Notes: a model not told the origin generated them from the letters alone. 64,000 nucleotides of DNA from a bacterium (GCA_026708015.1 JAPOVT010000029.1:1-64000); one strand, 5' to 3'; positions 42,601 to 55,681 are shown, numbered from the stretch's first letter. Numbers and translations are program-made.

Positions 42601-43598
42601 CCTCATACCCGGTAGCCCTCTACCTGCAAGACGCCCACTCGGTGGCCGAGGCCATCGAGTACGTGCGCTACGCCGAGCAGAAAGGCTTTGACGCTGTCTG
42701 GCAAGCCGACTCCCGGCTGGTGCGGGAGGCCACGGTGCCCATGGCCGCCTTCGCCGCCTCCACCGACACCATCAAGGTGGGCAGCGGGGTGCTCGACATG
42801 TGGACCCGCAACCCGGCCCGGCTGGCCGCCACGTTCTCCACCCTCGATGACCTGGCCCCGGGCCGCATCCTGTGCGGGCTTGGGGCGTGGTGGGACCCGC
42901 TGGCCAGCAAGGTGGGGGTGGACCGCCGCCGCCCGCTGGGGGCCATGCGCGAGGTGGTCACCGTGGTGCGGGCGCTGTTGGCCGACGAGAACGTGACCTT
43001 CGACGGCGACTACGTGCATCTCGAAGACGTGGAGCTCGACTACGTGCATCAGCCTCGCCGTCCCAAGGACGTGCCCATCTACATCGGGGCCACCGGCATG
43101 AAGATGATGGCTTTGACTGGCGAGATCGCCGATGGCGTGGTGCTCAACTACCTGGTGTCGCCCGACTACAACCGCCGGGCCATGGACGCCCTAGCCGAGG
43201 GCGCGGCCCGGGCGGGGCGAACGGTGGACGACCTCGACCGCCCGCAACTCGTGGTGTGCTCGCTGGCCGAAGACCGGGCCGAGGCGCTGGACGCCGCCCG
43301 TCTGCTGGTGACCCAGTACCTGGGCCAGCAGCCCCACATCATGGCCGCCTCCGGCGTGCCCGACTCGCTGCTGGATCAGGTCAACGCCGTGCTCACCTGG
43401 CCCGCCACCCTGGAGCAGGTGGAGGCGGCCTCCAAGCTGGTTCCCGACGAGATCGTGCAGATGCTGTGCGCGGCCGGCACCGCCGAGGAGTGCCGGGCCA
43501 AGGTGGACGAGTACGTGGCCAACGGGGCCACCTGCCCCATCCTCTACCCCCTGGGTCCCGACGTGCGGGCCATGATCGACGTCTTCGGCCCGGCATGA
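42597..43598 (+). CDS. Luciferase-like (LLM) F420-dependent oxidoreductase
   Basis: 333 aa from the ATG at 42597 (ATGA overlap). [44 protein letters not shown] and [30 protein letters not shown] are typical of methylenetetrahydromethanopterin-reductase-like F420 enzymes. The reaction is not predictable; its place in the operon suggests a step on a heterocycle or ureide breakdown product. Confidence 0.8.
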   Translation: MTSYPVALYLQDAHSVAEAIEYVRYAEQKGFDAVWQADSRLVREATVPMAAFAASTDTIKVGSGVLDMWTRNPARLAATFSTLDDLAPGRILCGLGAWWDPLASKVGVDRRRPLGAMREVVTVVRALLADENVTFDGDYVHLEDVELDYVHQPRRPKDVPIYIGATGMKMMALTGEIADGVVLNYLVSPDYNRRAMDALAEGAARAGRTVDDLDRPQLVVCSLAEDRAEALDAARLLVTQYLGQQPHIMAASGVPDSLLDQVNAVLTWPATLEQVEAASKLVPDEIVQMLCAAGTAEECRAKVDEYVANGATCPILYPLGPDVRAMIDVFGPA

Positions 43599-43654
43599 GG
43601 AACCGCTTCGAGCGCGATCACAGTGCCAGCTACCTCGGGTGAAAGAGTTGGTGC

Positions 43655-45115
43655 GTGAGTAACCGCGAGGAGTGGAAGCCGTGGTTGGAGGAGCTGGACC
43701 GTCGGCGCACTGAGGGCGCCGCCATGGGCGGCCCCGAGCGGGTGGAGAAGTACATGCACTCCCGGGGCAAGCTGGACGTGCGCCAGCGCATAAACCGGCT
43801 GTTCGATCCCGGAACATTCCGGGAGATCGGCTCGCTGGTGGGCACCATGGAGGACATCCCCTCCGACGGGTTTGTGGCAGGCTACGGCCGGATCGACGCC
43901 CGAACGGTGCTGGCCGGCGCCGAGGACTTCACCGTGCTGGGCGGATCGATCGGCCCGGGCAACACCGCCAAGCGCTACCGGGTGGCCGAGCTGGCCGCCC
44001 AAGAGGGCCTGCCGCTGGTCACCATGCTGGAGGGGGCCGGCCACCGACTCACCGACACCGGGGGCAGCCGGGCACCCGGCGACCTCCAGGCCTACGCCGA
44101 TCTGAACGGGCAGGTTCCCATGGTGTGCTTGGTGATGGGGGCCTCGGCCGGCCACGGCGCGCTGGCCGCCCCCCTGAGCGACTTCGTGATCATGACGTCG
44201 TACGCCTCCATGTTCACCGGGGGGCCGCCGCTGGTGAAGGCGGCCACCGGCGAGGACGTGACCAAAGAGGAGCTGGGCGGCGCCGACGTGTGCATCCGCA
44301 TCGCCGGTTCGGCCCACAACGAGGCCCCCGACGATGAGGCGGCCATCGACATGGCCCGGCTCTACCTGTCGTACTTCCCGTCACGGGCCGGCCAGCCCTC
44401 GCCTCTCAGCAGCGGGCCCGACACCGAGCCTCGAACGGTGGATGAGCTGCTGGACGTGATCCCCCCCAACGACCGCCGGCCTTACAACATGCACCAGGTG
44501 ATCGATCTGATCGTGGACGACGGCAGCTTCTTCGAGATCCAGCCCGCCTACGGCCCGGCCATCGTCGTCGGTTTGGCCCGCTTCGGAGGCCGGCCCAGCG
44601 CCATCGTGGCCAACAACCCCGCCTATCTGGCCGGCTCGGTGGACGCCGCCGCCGCCATCAAGGCCACCGACTTCTTGGAGGTGATCGGCAACTACGACCA
44701 CCCGGTGGTGTTTTTGGCCGACAACCCCGGGGTGATGGCTGGCACCAAGGCCGAGCAGGAGGGCATCTTGAAGTGGGGCGGCAAGATGTACAGAGCCGAG
44801 CGCCGCCTCGCCAACCCCAAGATCGAGATCACCATGCGCAAGGCATTCGGCTTCGGCTCAGTGGTGATGGCCCAGAACCCGTTCGACAATCAGACCCAGT
44901 CGTTCTCCTTGCCCAGCGTGAACATGGCCGCCATGCCCGCCGAGCCCGGCGGCCGCTCAGCCAAGCTCGACCCCGAGACCCAGGCCCAAGTGGAGCACGA
45001 CCAGCGCTCCGGCCCCTACCGCCTAGCCAATCGCCTCGGCAGCGACGACGTGATCGACCCCCGAGACATGCGCAACGCCATCCTCGGCGCTCTCACCCTG
45101 GCCGAGAATCGCTAG
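43655..45115 (+). CDS. Acyl-CoA carboxylase carboxyltransferase (PccB-like)
   Basis: 486 aa from a GTG start. Carboxyltransferase signatures: GKLDVRQRINRLFDPGTFREIGS (about 39-61), LEGAGHRLTDTGGS, YASMFTGGPPLVKAATGEDVTKEELGGADV, and the second-domain FLADNPGVMAGTKAEQEG with KAFGFGSVVMAQNPFDN. No biotin carboxylase or biotin carrier gene is near, so it either uses subunits encoded elsewhere or works alone. It may carry a carboxylation or decarboxylation step linked to the cluster. Confidence 0.82.
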   Translation: MSNREEWKPWLEELDRRRTEGAAMGGPERVEKYMHSRGKLDVRQRINRLFDPGTFREIGSLVGTMEDIPSDGFVAGYGRIDARTVLAGAEDFTVLGGSIGPGNTAKRYRVAELAAQEGLPLVTMLEGAGHRLTDTGGSRAPGDLQAYADLNGQVPMVCLVMGASAGHGALAAPLSDFVIMTSYASMFTGGPPLVKAATGEDVTKEELGGADVCIRIAGSAHNEAPDDEAAIDMARLYLSYFPSRAGQPSPLSSGPDTEPRTVDELLDVIPPNDRRPYNMHQVIDLIVDDGSFFEIQPAYGPAIVVGLARFGGRPSAIVANNPAYLAGSVDAAAAIKATDFLEVIGNYDHPVVFLADNPGVMAGTKAEQEGILKWGGKMYRAERRLANPKIEITMRKAFGFGSVVMAQNPFDNQTQSFSLPSVNMAAMPAEPGGRSAKLDPETQAQVEHDQRSGPYRLANRLGSDDVIDPRDMRNAILGALTLAENR

Positions 45116-45241
45116 TCGAGCAATCGCCAGCGGATGCCGAGCAGTTCGTCCTCATTCTGGGCTTTTCTTGGGATGGTCTGCCTGTAGCCGACCCAAACTG
45201 CGTCTTTATTGCGCAGTCGGGGTGAGCTCACTCGTGGGTAT

Positions 45242-46552
45242 ATGCTTCCGAACATGGACGACAAAATCATAATTGGAGAGAACGGCAAGCTACGCGCCCT
45301 GCTAGCGCTGCTGCTTTGCCTGTCACTGGTCGCGGGACTTGCCGTCGGGGTTCAGGCGCAGACGCTGCCCAATATATCTGCACACCCGCCCATGAAAAGC
45401 GGCAGGATATCGGAGGGCGAGAGCTTTCATTTTGGGGCGAATATCTCAGAACTCGTAGGGACAGCCCTGCCGTTCACGTATCAGGTGACGCAGACGGGCG
45501 AGTTCCTGTACTTGGATCCCCGTTTCCCTGAGAGCTTCCGCACGTCCTTCGAGGCGACCAACAGCGGTATCTTGGAACGGGATTTCAAGGGGGTCAGGAG
45601 TTTTCTTTCGGTTTTTGCAACGGTGAATGACAAGATCGACGAGCCCAACGGCTCACTGACGGTGACCCTCCAGGCGGGAGATGGCTACACCACAGGTCCA
45701 AGTACCAGCGCCACTTGGGAGTTCATCGACGACGATCCCACCGCGGTGACGCTCTCGGCACCGGCGGGCGACCTAGCCGAGGGCTCGGGCGACAGAGCCC
45801 TGACAGTAACGCTCGGCCGCGCGCTGGTCGCTGGCGAGGTGCTGGAGATACCGCTTGCTTTCGGCGGCGCGGCAGCCTTTGGGGGTGACTACACGCTCTC
45901 GGCCCCGAGCCTGTCCCCGCAGGGGGTGAGTTACACCAATCTCGCGGGTCCCGGCGTTCCAACCGTTACCTTCACCGGTCCGTCGGCGCCATCGGCGACA
46001 GTAAATCTTGCTGCCACCGTGGATTCGGTAAACGAGGGCGCGGGCGAAACGGTGACGGTGGGCTTTGGCGCCCTCATGACGACGGGTCTCGGCGGCGGTG
46101 CTGAATCCTCGGGCACAGCGGCCTTCACCATCGTGGATAGCGGAAGCAGTGGGGATAGTGGAAGCAGTGGGGATAGTGGAAGCAGTGGGGATAGTGGAAG
46201 CAGTGGGGAGCCGAGGGCCGGACAATCCGCAGCGGACGACGACGGTGATCCGCCGAGGGCCGGACAATCCGCAGGATCATCGGCGGCGGCGGAGGCCGAC
46301 CCGGCGGTGGCCGACCCGGCGGTGGCCGACCCGGCGGTGGTGAAGCTGGTTGAGGACATGATCGTGCGCCACCGCGATGTGACTGGCAACGAGCGTGCCT
46401 TGAGGAACTGGCAGAAGGCGCTGCGGACCCTGAATGGCGAACCCGGTGGGTTCACTATCTCCAGGCTCAAAGCTCGAGTGAACCGCCTCACCGGGACGCC
46501 ACAGGAACGCTGGCAGCGGGTGCTCGACGCAGTCGAGGCAATATTGGAGTAA
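45242..46552 (+). CDS. Secreted Calx-beta-like repeat protein
   Basis: About 436 aa (ATG at 45242; 45254 also possible). A signal peptide (KLRALLALLLCLSLVAGLAV, cleavage after VQA near residue 39) is followed by beta-rich segments (GSLTVTLQAGDGYTTGPSTSATWEFIDDDP; AVTLSAPAGDLAEGSGDRALTVTLGRALVAGE) like Calx-beta repeats. A Ser/Gly/Asp linker encoded by 18-bp repeats, an Ala/Asp-rich linker and a helical C-terminal region (VEDMIVRHRDVTGNERALRNW) follow. Exported, probably for adhesion or matrix contact; role not certain. It interrupts the metabolic cluster. Confidence 0.68.
   Translation: MLPNMDDKIIIGENGKLRALLALLLCLSLVAGLAVGVQAQTLPNISAHPPMKSGRISEGESFHFGANISELVGTALPFTYQVTQTGEFLYLDPRFPESFRTSFEATNSGILERDFKGVRSFLSVFATVNDKIDEPNGSLTVTLQAGDGYTTGPSTSATWEFIDDDPTAVTLSAPAGDLAEGSGDRALTVTLGRALVAGEVLEIPLAFGGAAAFGGDYTLSAPSLSPQGVSYTNLAGPGVPTVTFTGPSAPSATVNLAATVDSVNEGAGETVTVGFGALMTTGLGGGAESSGTAAFTIVDSGSSGDSGSSGDSGSSGDSGSSGEPRAGQSAADDDGDPPRAGQSAGSSAAAEADPAVADPAVADPAVVKLVEDMIVRHRDVTGNERALRNWQKALRTLNGEPGGFTISRLKARVNRLTGTPQERWQRVLDAVEAILE
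46138..46209 (+). repeat. Four 18-bp tandem repeats in the secreted protein gene
   Basis: The unit TAGTGGAAGCAGTGGGGA occurs four times in frame (first copy with TAGC), encoding a Ser-Gly-Asp linker. A further 15-bp repeat (GTGGCCGACCCGGCG) occurs nearby around 46290-46338. Copy number could vary by slippage without loss of frame. Confidence 0.8.
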
Positions 46553-46646
46553 CCGCTACGGGCCGAGGAGTATGCCCCACCCATACAGCAAAAAACACTC
46601 AATCCATACTGCAAAATGTTCTCTAGCGGAGAGAATATGGATTCGG

Positions 46647-47941
46647 CTAGTCCCAGAGGCGTCGGGCTCGGTGGGCGAGGTCGGCATGGGCGGCGGTGAG
46701 GTCGCAGCCCAGGAGCTCGCCGTCTTGTACCACGGGGTTGCCACCGACGTAGAGGTGGCGGACTCGGCGGTCGGGGCCGAGCACCAGCCCAGCCAGGGGA
46801 TCGACCACGTCGGCGATGTCGTCGCCGGGCCACACGGCTAGATCGGCGGCCATTCCCATCTCGAGGCTTCCCAACCGGTCGGCCACGCCGAGACACTTGG
46901 CCCCGCCGGTGGTGCCCAGCCGGAGGGCGTCGGCGGGCATGAAGGCACCGGCGTCCATGGCCCGCAGCCGAGCGGCGTACAGCGATTGGCGCAGTTCGGG
47001 AAACAGGCCGCCCACCTCGTTGGATGCCACCCCGTCCACGCCGAGGCCCACCGGGACGCCGGCGGCTTCCAGGTCGGTTACCCGGCAGGTGCCCGCGGCC
47101 AGCCGGGCGTTTGACGACGGACAGTGGGCCACCCCCACTCCGGCTGAGCCCAGCCTCACGATCTCCTCGTCGTTGATCCAGATGCCGTGGGCCAGCCACA
47201 CGTCGTCGCCCACCCAGCCCCAGTCGTCGAGCTGCTCTACCGGCCGGCGGCCGAACCGCTCCAGGCAGTGCTCCTGCTCGTCGATGGTCTCGCACAGGTG
47301 GGTGTGGAGCCGCAGGCCGTGCTGTCGGGCCACAGCGGCTGACGCCTCCATCAGATCAGAGCTGACTGAGAACGGGCTGCATGGCGCCACCACCACATGG
47401 ACCATGTCGCCGTCGTGGTGTTGGGCGATGATCCGCTCGGTGGAGGCCATGATGGAGTCGAGGTCTTCCACCACATGGTCGGGAGGAAGCCCGCCCTGAG
47501 ACTCGCCCAAGTCCATCGACCCCCGGCTGAGATGGAGGCGGATGCCCACCGCGGCGGCGGCCTCGACGATGGCGTCGAACACGGCGTCGTCGCCGTGGGG
47601 AACCAGGTAGTGGTGGTCGGACGCCGAGGTGCATCCGGTGGCGGCCAGCTCGCCCAAACCGACCAGCGCCGCGGCGGCCACGTCGTCCACCGACAGTCGC
47701 CCCCACACCGGATACAGCTCCACCAGCCAGCCGAACAGGTCGCAGCCCACCGCCCGACCCCGGGTCATCCACTGATATAGGTGATGGTGGGTGTTGGCCA
47801 GCCCGGCGGTGACGATGTCGCCGTCCACATCCACCACCACGTCGTCGGTCTGGGGCTCGACAACGCCCACTTTGGCGATGACCCCGTCGGCGATGGCGAT
47901 GTCGCCGGGCCAGCGGGCGCCCCGAAGCACCGTGCGGGAGG

Positions 47942-47945
<4 letters not shown>
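46647..47945 (-). CDS. 8-oxoguanine deaminase-like amidohydrolase
   Basis: A 432-aa amidohydrolase of the AtzA/TrzN/8-oxoguanine deaminase group: GLANTHHHLYQWMTRG (metal His, about 48-63), GCTSASDHHYLVP, GLRLHTHLCETIDEQEHC, HGIWINDEEI, VAHCPSSNARLAAGTCRV and GLGVDGVASNEVG (metal Asp). LYQWMTRGRAVGCDLFGWLVELYPVW matches 8-oxoguanine or isocytosine deaminases. It would deaminate oxidised purines or related rings. Overlaps the upstream PLP gene by 4 bp. Confidence 0.8.
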
Positions 47946-49147
<1,202 letters not shown>

Positions 49148-49202
49148 CGGAGTCCCCCCAGCCCGGACCCTGCCACGGCCCGACCGGAAGGGGGAGAGAG
49201 CA

Positions 49203-50702
<1,500 letters not shown>

Positions 50703-50814
50703 ACCTGCTGATTCGAAATCGTCACAAAGCGGCAGTCAAGTTTCTCGCGACCGCCTGAGCGTTACAGGCTACTCTCTTTGGGTTGGCTAGTAGAGCCGTT
50801 CCAAGGAGGGAAAC

Positions 50815-52023
50815 ATGGCCAAGAAGTTTTTGCTGAAGCTGCTGGTAGTGGTGGCGACGATCACGTTGGTTGCTGTGGGGTGCGGCAACGACGACGATGA
50901 TGCGGCACCACAGCCAGCTCCCACGCAGGCGCCCGCGTCGGCGGAAGAGCCCATGGACGATGAGCCGATGGACGACGAGCCCATGGCGGAAGAGCCGATG
51001 GACGACGAGCCCATGGACGACGAGGTTGTCGCTGCCTTCGTCTTTGTGGGGCCTGTGGGAGACGCAGGCTGGACATGGGCCCACGATCAGGGTCGTCGCT
51101 ACGCCGAGGCGCAAACCGGGGCCACCACCCTGTTCGTGGAGAACATCCCAGAGGTTCCTGAGGACTTCCGCGCCGTGGTGGTGGACTTCATCGAGAACGA
51201 GGGGGCCGACGTCATCTTCGCCACCTCCTTCGGCTACATGGACCCGATGGAGGAGTTGGCGGGCGAATACCCCAACGTGGTGTTCGAGCACGCCAGCGGG
51301 TACAAGATGAACGACACCAATTTCGGCAACTACTTCGGGCGCATGTACCAGCCCCGCTATCTGTCGGGCATGGCCGCGGGGGCGATGACCGAGACAGACC
51401 AGATCGGCTATGTGGCCGCCTTCCCGATTCCCGAGGTGCTGCGCGGCATCAACGCCTTCACCCTGGGGGCGCAGCGCACCAACCCCGATGTGGAGGTTCA
51501 CGTCAACTGGACCTTTACCTGGTTCGATCCGGCCATTGAGGGCGATGCCGCCACCGCGCTGTTGGAGGCCGGGGCCGACGTGATCGCCATGCACCAGGAC
51601 TCCACCGCACCCGGTATCGCCGCTCAGGAGGCCGGGGCCCGCTGGGTGTCCTACAACTCCGATATGAGCGCCTTCGCTCCCGATGCGTTTATCACTGCGC
51701 CGATATGGGACTGGGGCCCTTACTACGCCCGGATCATCGAAGCGGTAGCTACGGGCACCTACACCCCTGGCGCCTACTGGGGTGGCATGGGCGACGGGAT
51801 AGTCACTCTGGCCGATCCAGCCCCCGACGTCCCTGTCGAGGTGATAGACGAAATCATCGGTGTATGGCAGCAAATTGAATCAGGTGACTGGGACGTGTTC
51901 ACCGGGGAGATCCGGGACCAGGACGGCAACGTGGTGGTGGCCGCGGGCGAGACGCTCGACGATGGCGCCATGCTGGGCATGGGCTACTTCGTCGAAGGTG
52001 TCGTCGGCAACGCCTCACCGTGA
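50815..52023 (+). CDS. BMP-family ABC transporter substrate-binding lipoprotein
   Basis: 402 aa with a lipoprotein signal (LLVVVATITLVAVGCGN, Cys at about 23), an acidic Met-Asp-Asp-Glu-Pro repeat linker of about 27 residues, then a BMP/PnrA-like domain: VAAFVFVGPVGDAGWTWAHDQGRRYAE, SFGYMDPMEELAGEYPNVVFEHASG, YLSGMAAGAMTETDQIGYVAA. Such proteins bind nucleosides or related purines. A strong AAGGAGGG ribosome-binding site precedes the ATG. First gene of the transporter operon. Confidence 0.87.
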   Translation: MAKKFLLKLLVVVATITLVAVGCGNDDDDAAPQPAPTQAPASAEEPMDDEPMDDEPMAEEPMDDEPMDDEVVAAFVFVGPVGDAGWTWAHDQGRRYAEAQTGATTLFVENIPEVPEDFRAVVVDFIENEGADVIFATSFGYMDPMEELAGEYPNVVFEHASGYKMNDTNFGNYFGRMYQPRYLSGMAAGAMTETDQIGYVAAFPIPEVLRGINAFTLGAQRTNPDVEVHVNWTFTWFDPAIEGDAATALLEAGADVIAMHQDSTAPGIAAQEAGARWVSYNSDMSAFAPDAFITAPIWDWGPYYARIIEAVATGTYTPGAYWGGMGDGIVTLADPAPDVPVEVIDEIIGVWQQIESGDWDVFTGEIRDQDGNVVVAAGETLDDGAMLGMGYFVEGVVGNASP

Positions 52024-52052
52024 TCTAAGCCGGGCGCAACCCGGTTTCAACT

Positions 52053-53570
52053 GTGGCATCTTCTGGTGCCGACCACGCGGTCTGGCTCCGGGGAATTGAG
52101 AAGCAATTCCCCGGAGTGATCGCCTGTGCCGGGGCCGACCTGCGGGTTCGCCCCGGCACCATTCACGCTCTATTGGGTGAGAACGGCGCGGGCAAGACCA
52201 CCATGGTCAACGTGCTGGCCGGGGTGTACCGGCCTGACGCCGGCGAGGTGTGGGTGAACGGACAGCAGCGCTTCTTCCAATCGCCGGCCGATGCCATTGC
52301 TGCCGGGGTGGGCATGGTCTACCAAGAGTTCCGGCTCGTCCCCAACCTGACCGTGGCTGAGAACATCGTGCTTGGCTCTGCCCCAGGCCTGCTTCGGACC
52401 AATGAGATCGAGGATCGGGTGTCCGAGCTGTCGTCGGCCTACGGCATGGCTGCCGATCCCACCCGACCGGTGTGGCAGCTCTCCATGGGAGAGCGCCAGC
52501 GGGTGGAGATCCTCAAGTCGTTATGGCGGAACGCCTCGGTGCTGGTGATGGACGAGCCCACCGCGGTGTTGACCCCTGGCGAGGCGGCTGAGCTGGGGGC
52601 CACCCTTCGGGCCATGGCCGAGGAGGGCCGCTCGGTCATCTACATCAGCCACAAGCTCGATCAGGTGGTGGCCTTCTGCGATGAGGCCACCGTATTGCGC
52701 CAGGGCACGACCGCGGCCACCGTCGACAACCTGCAAGATGTCGACTTGACCGAATTGGCCGAGATGATGGTGGGCACATCTGGGGGCGGATATGTGGATC
52801 GCCCTCCCCCCCGGGACAGAGGCCCCGAGGTTCTGTCCTTGCAGAACGTCAGCGCCCTCAACGACCGCGGGCTGCCAGCGCTGGCCGACATCAACATGAC
52901 CGTTCACTCTGGTGAGATTGTGGGCATCGTCGGGGTGTCGGGCAATGGCCAGAAGGAGCTGGCCGAGGTCATCACCGGATTGCGTCGGCCCACGGAGGGC
53001 CGGGTTGCGCTCAATGAGCAAGACGTCACCCGGGCGTCGCCCGGAGACCGCTATCGCTTGGGGCTGGCCTATGTGCCCGAAGACCGTCTCGGAGTGGGGT
53101 TGGCGCCCAAGATGTCGGTGGTGGACAACTCGGTGGTTCGGTCGTACAAGTCCCAGCGGCGGGGACTCATGCTGGTAATGGACCGATGCGTGAAGTTCTG
53201 TCAAGCCTTGGTGGAGCGGTTCGGAGTGCGGGTAGGCCGGCTGAATGATCCGATAGCCGGACTCTCGGGCGGGAATCTCCAGCGGCTGCTGCTCGGCCGC
53301 GAGCTTGCCGAGCAGCCCGCGGTCCTGATTGCGGCCCAGCCCACTCGCGGTTTGGATGTGCAGGGGGTGGCCGCCATCCAGAGCCACTTGGTGGAGCAGC
53401 GGGCGAACGGGGTGGGAGTGTTGTTGATCTCAGAGGACCTCGACGAGTTGCAGGCTCTGTCCGACGTTCTGTTGGTGATGTACGAGGGCCGAGTGGTGGG
53501 CGAATACCCCCCAGACGTCACTCCGCGGACGATCTTGGGTTCGGCTATGGCTGGGAATCCGCCGACATGA
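52053..53570 (+). CDS. ABC transporter ATP-binding protein (nucleoside/sugar type, two domains)
   Basis: 505 aa from a GTG start. First nucleotide-binding domain: Walker A GENGAGKTT (about 42-50), signature LSMGERQRVEILKSL, Walker B VLVMDEPTAVLTP. The second domain lacks a clean Walker A (GVSGNGQKEL) but keeps LSGGNLQRLLLGRELAEQPAVLIAAQPTRGLD. This duplicated form with a degenerate second site is normal for NupO/RbsA-type importers. Overlaps the permease gene by 4 bp. Confidence 0.9.
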   Translation: MASSGADHAVWLRGIEKQFPGVIACAGADLRVRPGTIHALLGENGAGKTTMVNVLAGVYRPDAGEVWVNGQQRFFQSPADAIAAGVGMVYQEFRLVPNLTVAENIVLGSAPGLLRTNEIEDRVSELSSAYGMAADPTRPVWQLSMGERQRVEILKSLWRNASVLVMDEPTAVLTPGEAAELGATLRAMAEEGRSVIYISHKLDQVVAFCDEATVLRQGTTAATVDNLQDVDLTELAEMMVGTSGGGYVDRPPPRDRGPEVLSLQNVSALNDRGLPALADINMTVHSGEIVGIVGVSGNGQKELAEVITGLRRPTEGRVALNEQDVTRASPGDRYRLGLAYVPEDRLGVGLAPKMSVVDNSVVRSYKSQRRGLMLVMDRCVKFCQALVERFGVRVGRLNDPIAGLSGGNLQRLLLGRELAEQPAVLIAAQPTRGLDVQGVAAIQSHLVEQRANGVGVLLISEDLDELQALSDVLLVMYEGRVVGEYPPDVTPRTILGSAMAGNPPT

Positions 53571-54691
53571 TGCGACCGGTCTTGGTTCGACGCGACCGGG
53601 TGGTGCCTGCAACCCAGGCAGTGGCCTTTGTGGTCGGCATTGCCGCGGCATTGTTGCTGGGACTGATTCTGCTGTGGACATCTGGCCACAATCCGGCCGA
53701 GGTGTACGAGCGCATGTTTGACGCCGCGTTCATGGGCACCGATTCGCTGGCGCGGACCTTGGAGAGGGCTACGCCACTGGCCCTGACCGGTCTGGCAGTA
53801 GCGATGGCCGGTTCGATGGGCCTGTGGAATATCGGAGCCGAAGGCCAGATGATGGCCGGTGCCACCATCGCCGCGGGCGTGGCCATGGGGGCTGACGGAC
53901 TGCCCGGCCCATTACTGATCGGGTTGATGGTGGTGTGCGGCGTTGCCGGAGGCATGGTGCTGATGCTCGGTCCGGCGTTGGCCCGCTCGCATTTGGGGGT
54001 GAGCGAGATAATCACCACGCTGATGCTGGTTTATGTGGCCATCCGGGTGGTGGAGTGGCTGGAAACCGGTCCGTGGAAAGATCCCGAGGCCTCCGGGTTC
54101 GCAGTGATCGAGCCGGTGCCAGAGCAGGCGTCGCTTCCGGGGTTGTTCGGCCGGGCCCATATCGGAACGCTCATCGCATTGGGATTGCTGCTGGTGTTCT
54201 CGCTGGCGGTTTCCCGCACCGCGTGGGGCTATGAGCTGCGCTTGGCCGGATCTTCGCCCAACACGGCCCGCTATGCCGGGATCTCCTTGCGCCGCAAGGT
54301 GCTGACTGCGCTGCTGCTGTCGGGCGGCATCGCTGGATTGGCCGGGGCGGTGCAGCTCACCGGCTCGGCCACCCGGCTGGAATCAGGGTTGTCCAACGGC
54401 TACGGCTTCGCCGGAATCATCGTGGCCGCACTGGCCCTCATGCGCCCCTCGGGGGTGGCGGTGGTGGCATTTGTGTTCGGAGCCGTGCAAGTGGGCGGGC
54501 AGAGCATCCAGACCCTAGGAGTGAGCTCGGCCATCTCCGACATCTTGCAGGCCATGATCCTGTTCGGGGCACTGGTGGCCGCAGTCTTCTTCAACTATCG
54601 AATCCGCTGGACAGGGCCGACGGGACAGGCATCATCAGACGATGACAAGGCCGAGGCTGGCGGCGACGCCTTGGCCACGGACGGCGCCTGA
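53567..54691 (+). CDS. ABC transporter permease (NupP-like)
   Basis: A 374-aa membrane protein with about ten hydrophobic segments and the permease loop ATPLALTGLAVAMAGSMGLWNIGAEGQMMAGA, followed by LGVSEIITTLMLVY and LRLAGSSPNTARYAGISLRRKV, typical of BMP-linked nucleoside permeases. The soluble C-terminal tail (ASSDDDKAEAGGD) is cytoplasmic. Its last base is shared with the next start. Confidence 0.88.
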   Translation: MMRPVLVRRDRVVPATQAVAFVVGIAAALLLGLILLWTSGHNPAEVYERMFDAAFMGTDSLARTLERATPLALTGLAVAMAGSMGLWNIGAEGQMMAGATIAAGVAMGADGLPGPLLIGLMVVCGVAGGMVLMLGPALARSHLGVSEIITTLMLVYVAIRVVEWLETGPWKDPEASGFAVIEPVPEQASLPGLFGRAHIGTLIALGLLLVFSLAVSRTAWGYELRLAGSSPNTARYAGISLRRKVLTALLLSGGIAGLAGAVQLTGSATRLESGLSNGYGFAGIIVAALALMRPSGVAVVAFVFGAVQVGGQSIQTLGVSSAISDILQAMILFGALVAAVFFNYRIRWTGPTGQASSDDDKAEAGGDALATDGA

Positions 54692-55647
54692 TGTCTGAGG
54701 CGGCCCTGGTCGGGTTGTTTGTGGCCACTGTGCAGTTCGCCACGCTGGTGTTCTTGGCGGCGCTGGGCGAGTTGATCGCGGAGCGGGCCGGCGTGCTCAA
54801 CCTCGGGGTCGAGGGCATGATGGCTATGGGCGCGGTGAGCGGGTTCATGGTCGGTTTGGAAACCGGCAGCCCGTGGGCGGCGTTCTTTGTCGCCGCCGCA
54901 GTCGGCGCTCTGGTGGGCGGATTCCACGCCCTGGTGAGCGTGGTGCTGGGCGCCGATCAAGTGGTATCGGGTTTGGCTCTCACCATCGGTGGTTTGGGCT
55001 TGGCCGCGTATGTGGGTCGAAACGTAGTGGGAGAGCGTCCCGAGACGTTGTTCACCGATCTGGGCATTGCCGGGCTGGCCGACATCCGCTGGTTCGGCGA
55101 CATCTTCTTCAACCAGCCCCCCGTGGTATATCTGGCCGTGTTGCTGGGGTTGGCGGTTTGGTTCGTGCTGGCCCGCACCCGGCTCGGGCTTGCCCTGCGG
55201 GCGGTGGGTGAGTCGGCGCCCACTACCGATGCGGTGGGCCATTCGGTGATGGCGCTGCGGTCGGGGGCGGTCATGGTCGGCGGAGCGTTCGCGGGGGCGG
55301 CCGGATCGTTCCTGTCGCTCTATATGGCCCCGGGTTGGACCGAGGGCATGGTGGCCGGTCGGGGATGGATCGCGGTGGCCTTGGTGATCTTCGGGGCGTG
55401 GCGGCCGGGGCGGCTGGCTCTGGGGGCACTGCTGTTCGGGTTCACGCTGGCCTTGCAACCCCGGTTGCAGACTTTCGACATCGAAATACTGGGAGTGGAG
55501 CTGAACAGCATTTCGCCGGCGCTGCTGGGCATTCTTCCCTTCGTGCTCACCGTGGTGGTATTGATCATCATCAGCTGGCGCGCTCGCCACCGCCCCTCGG
55601 TGGCGCCCGCAGCCTTGGGCATCGCCTATCGCCGAGAAGAGCGCTGA
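54691..55647 (+). CDS. ABC transporter permease (NupQ-like)
   Basis: A 318-aa membrane protein with LAALGELIAERAGVLNLGVEGMMAMGAVSGF and GADQVVSGLALTIGGLGLAAYVGR, the second permease of the nucleoside-type importer. LGLALRAVGESAPTTDAVGHSV is the conserved EAA-like loop. Completes a binding protein, ATPase and two-permease set. Confidence 0.88.
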   Translation: MSEAALVGLFVATVQFATLVFLAALGELIAERAGVLNLGVEGMMAMGAVSGFMVGLETGSPWAAFFVAAAVGALVGGFHALVSVVLGADQVVSGLALTIGGLGLAAYVGRNVVGERPETLFTDLGIAGLADIRWFGDIFFNQPPVVYLAVLLGLAVWFVLARTRLGLALRAVGESAPTTDAVGHSVMALRSGAVMVGGAFAGAAGSFLSLYMAPGWTEGMVAGRGWIAVALVIFGAWRPGRLALGALLFGFTLALQPRLQTFDIEILGVELNSISPALLGILPFVLTVVVLIIISWRARHRPSVAPAALGIAYRREER

Positions 55648-55681
55648 GTCAATCGCCTCCGGCGGGGAGTAGGGTTCCCCG

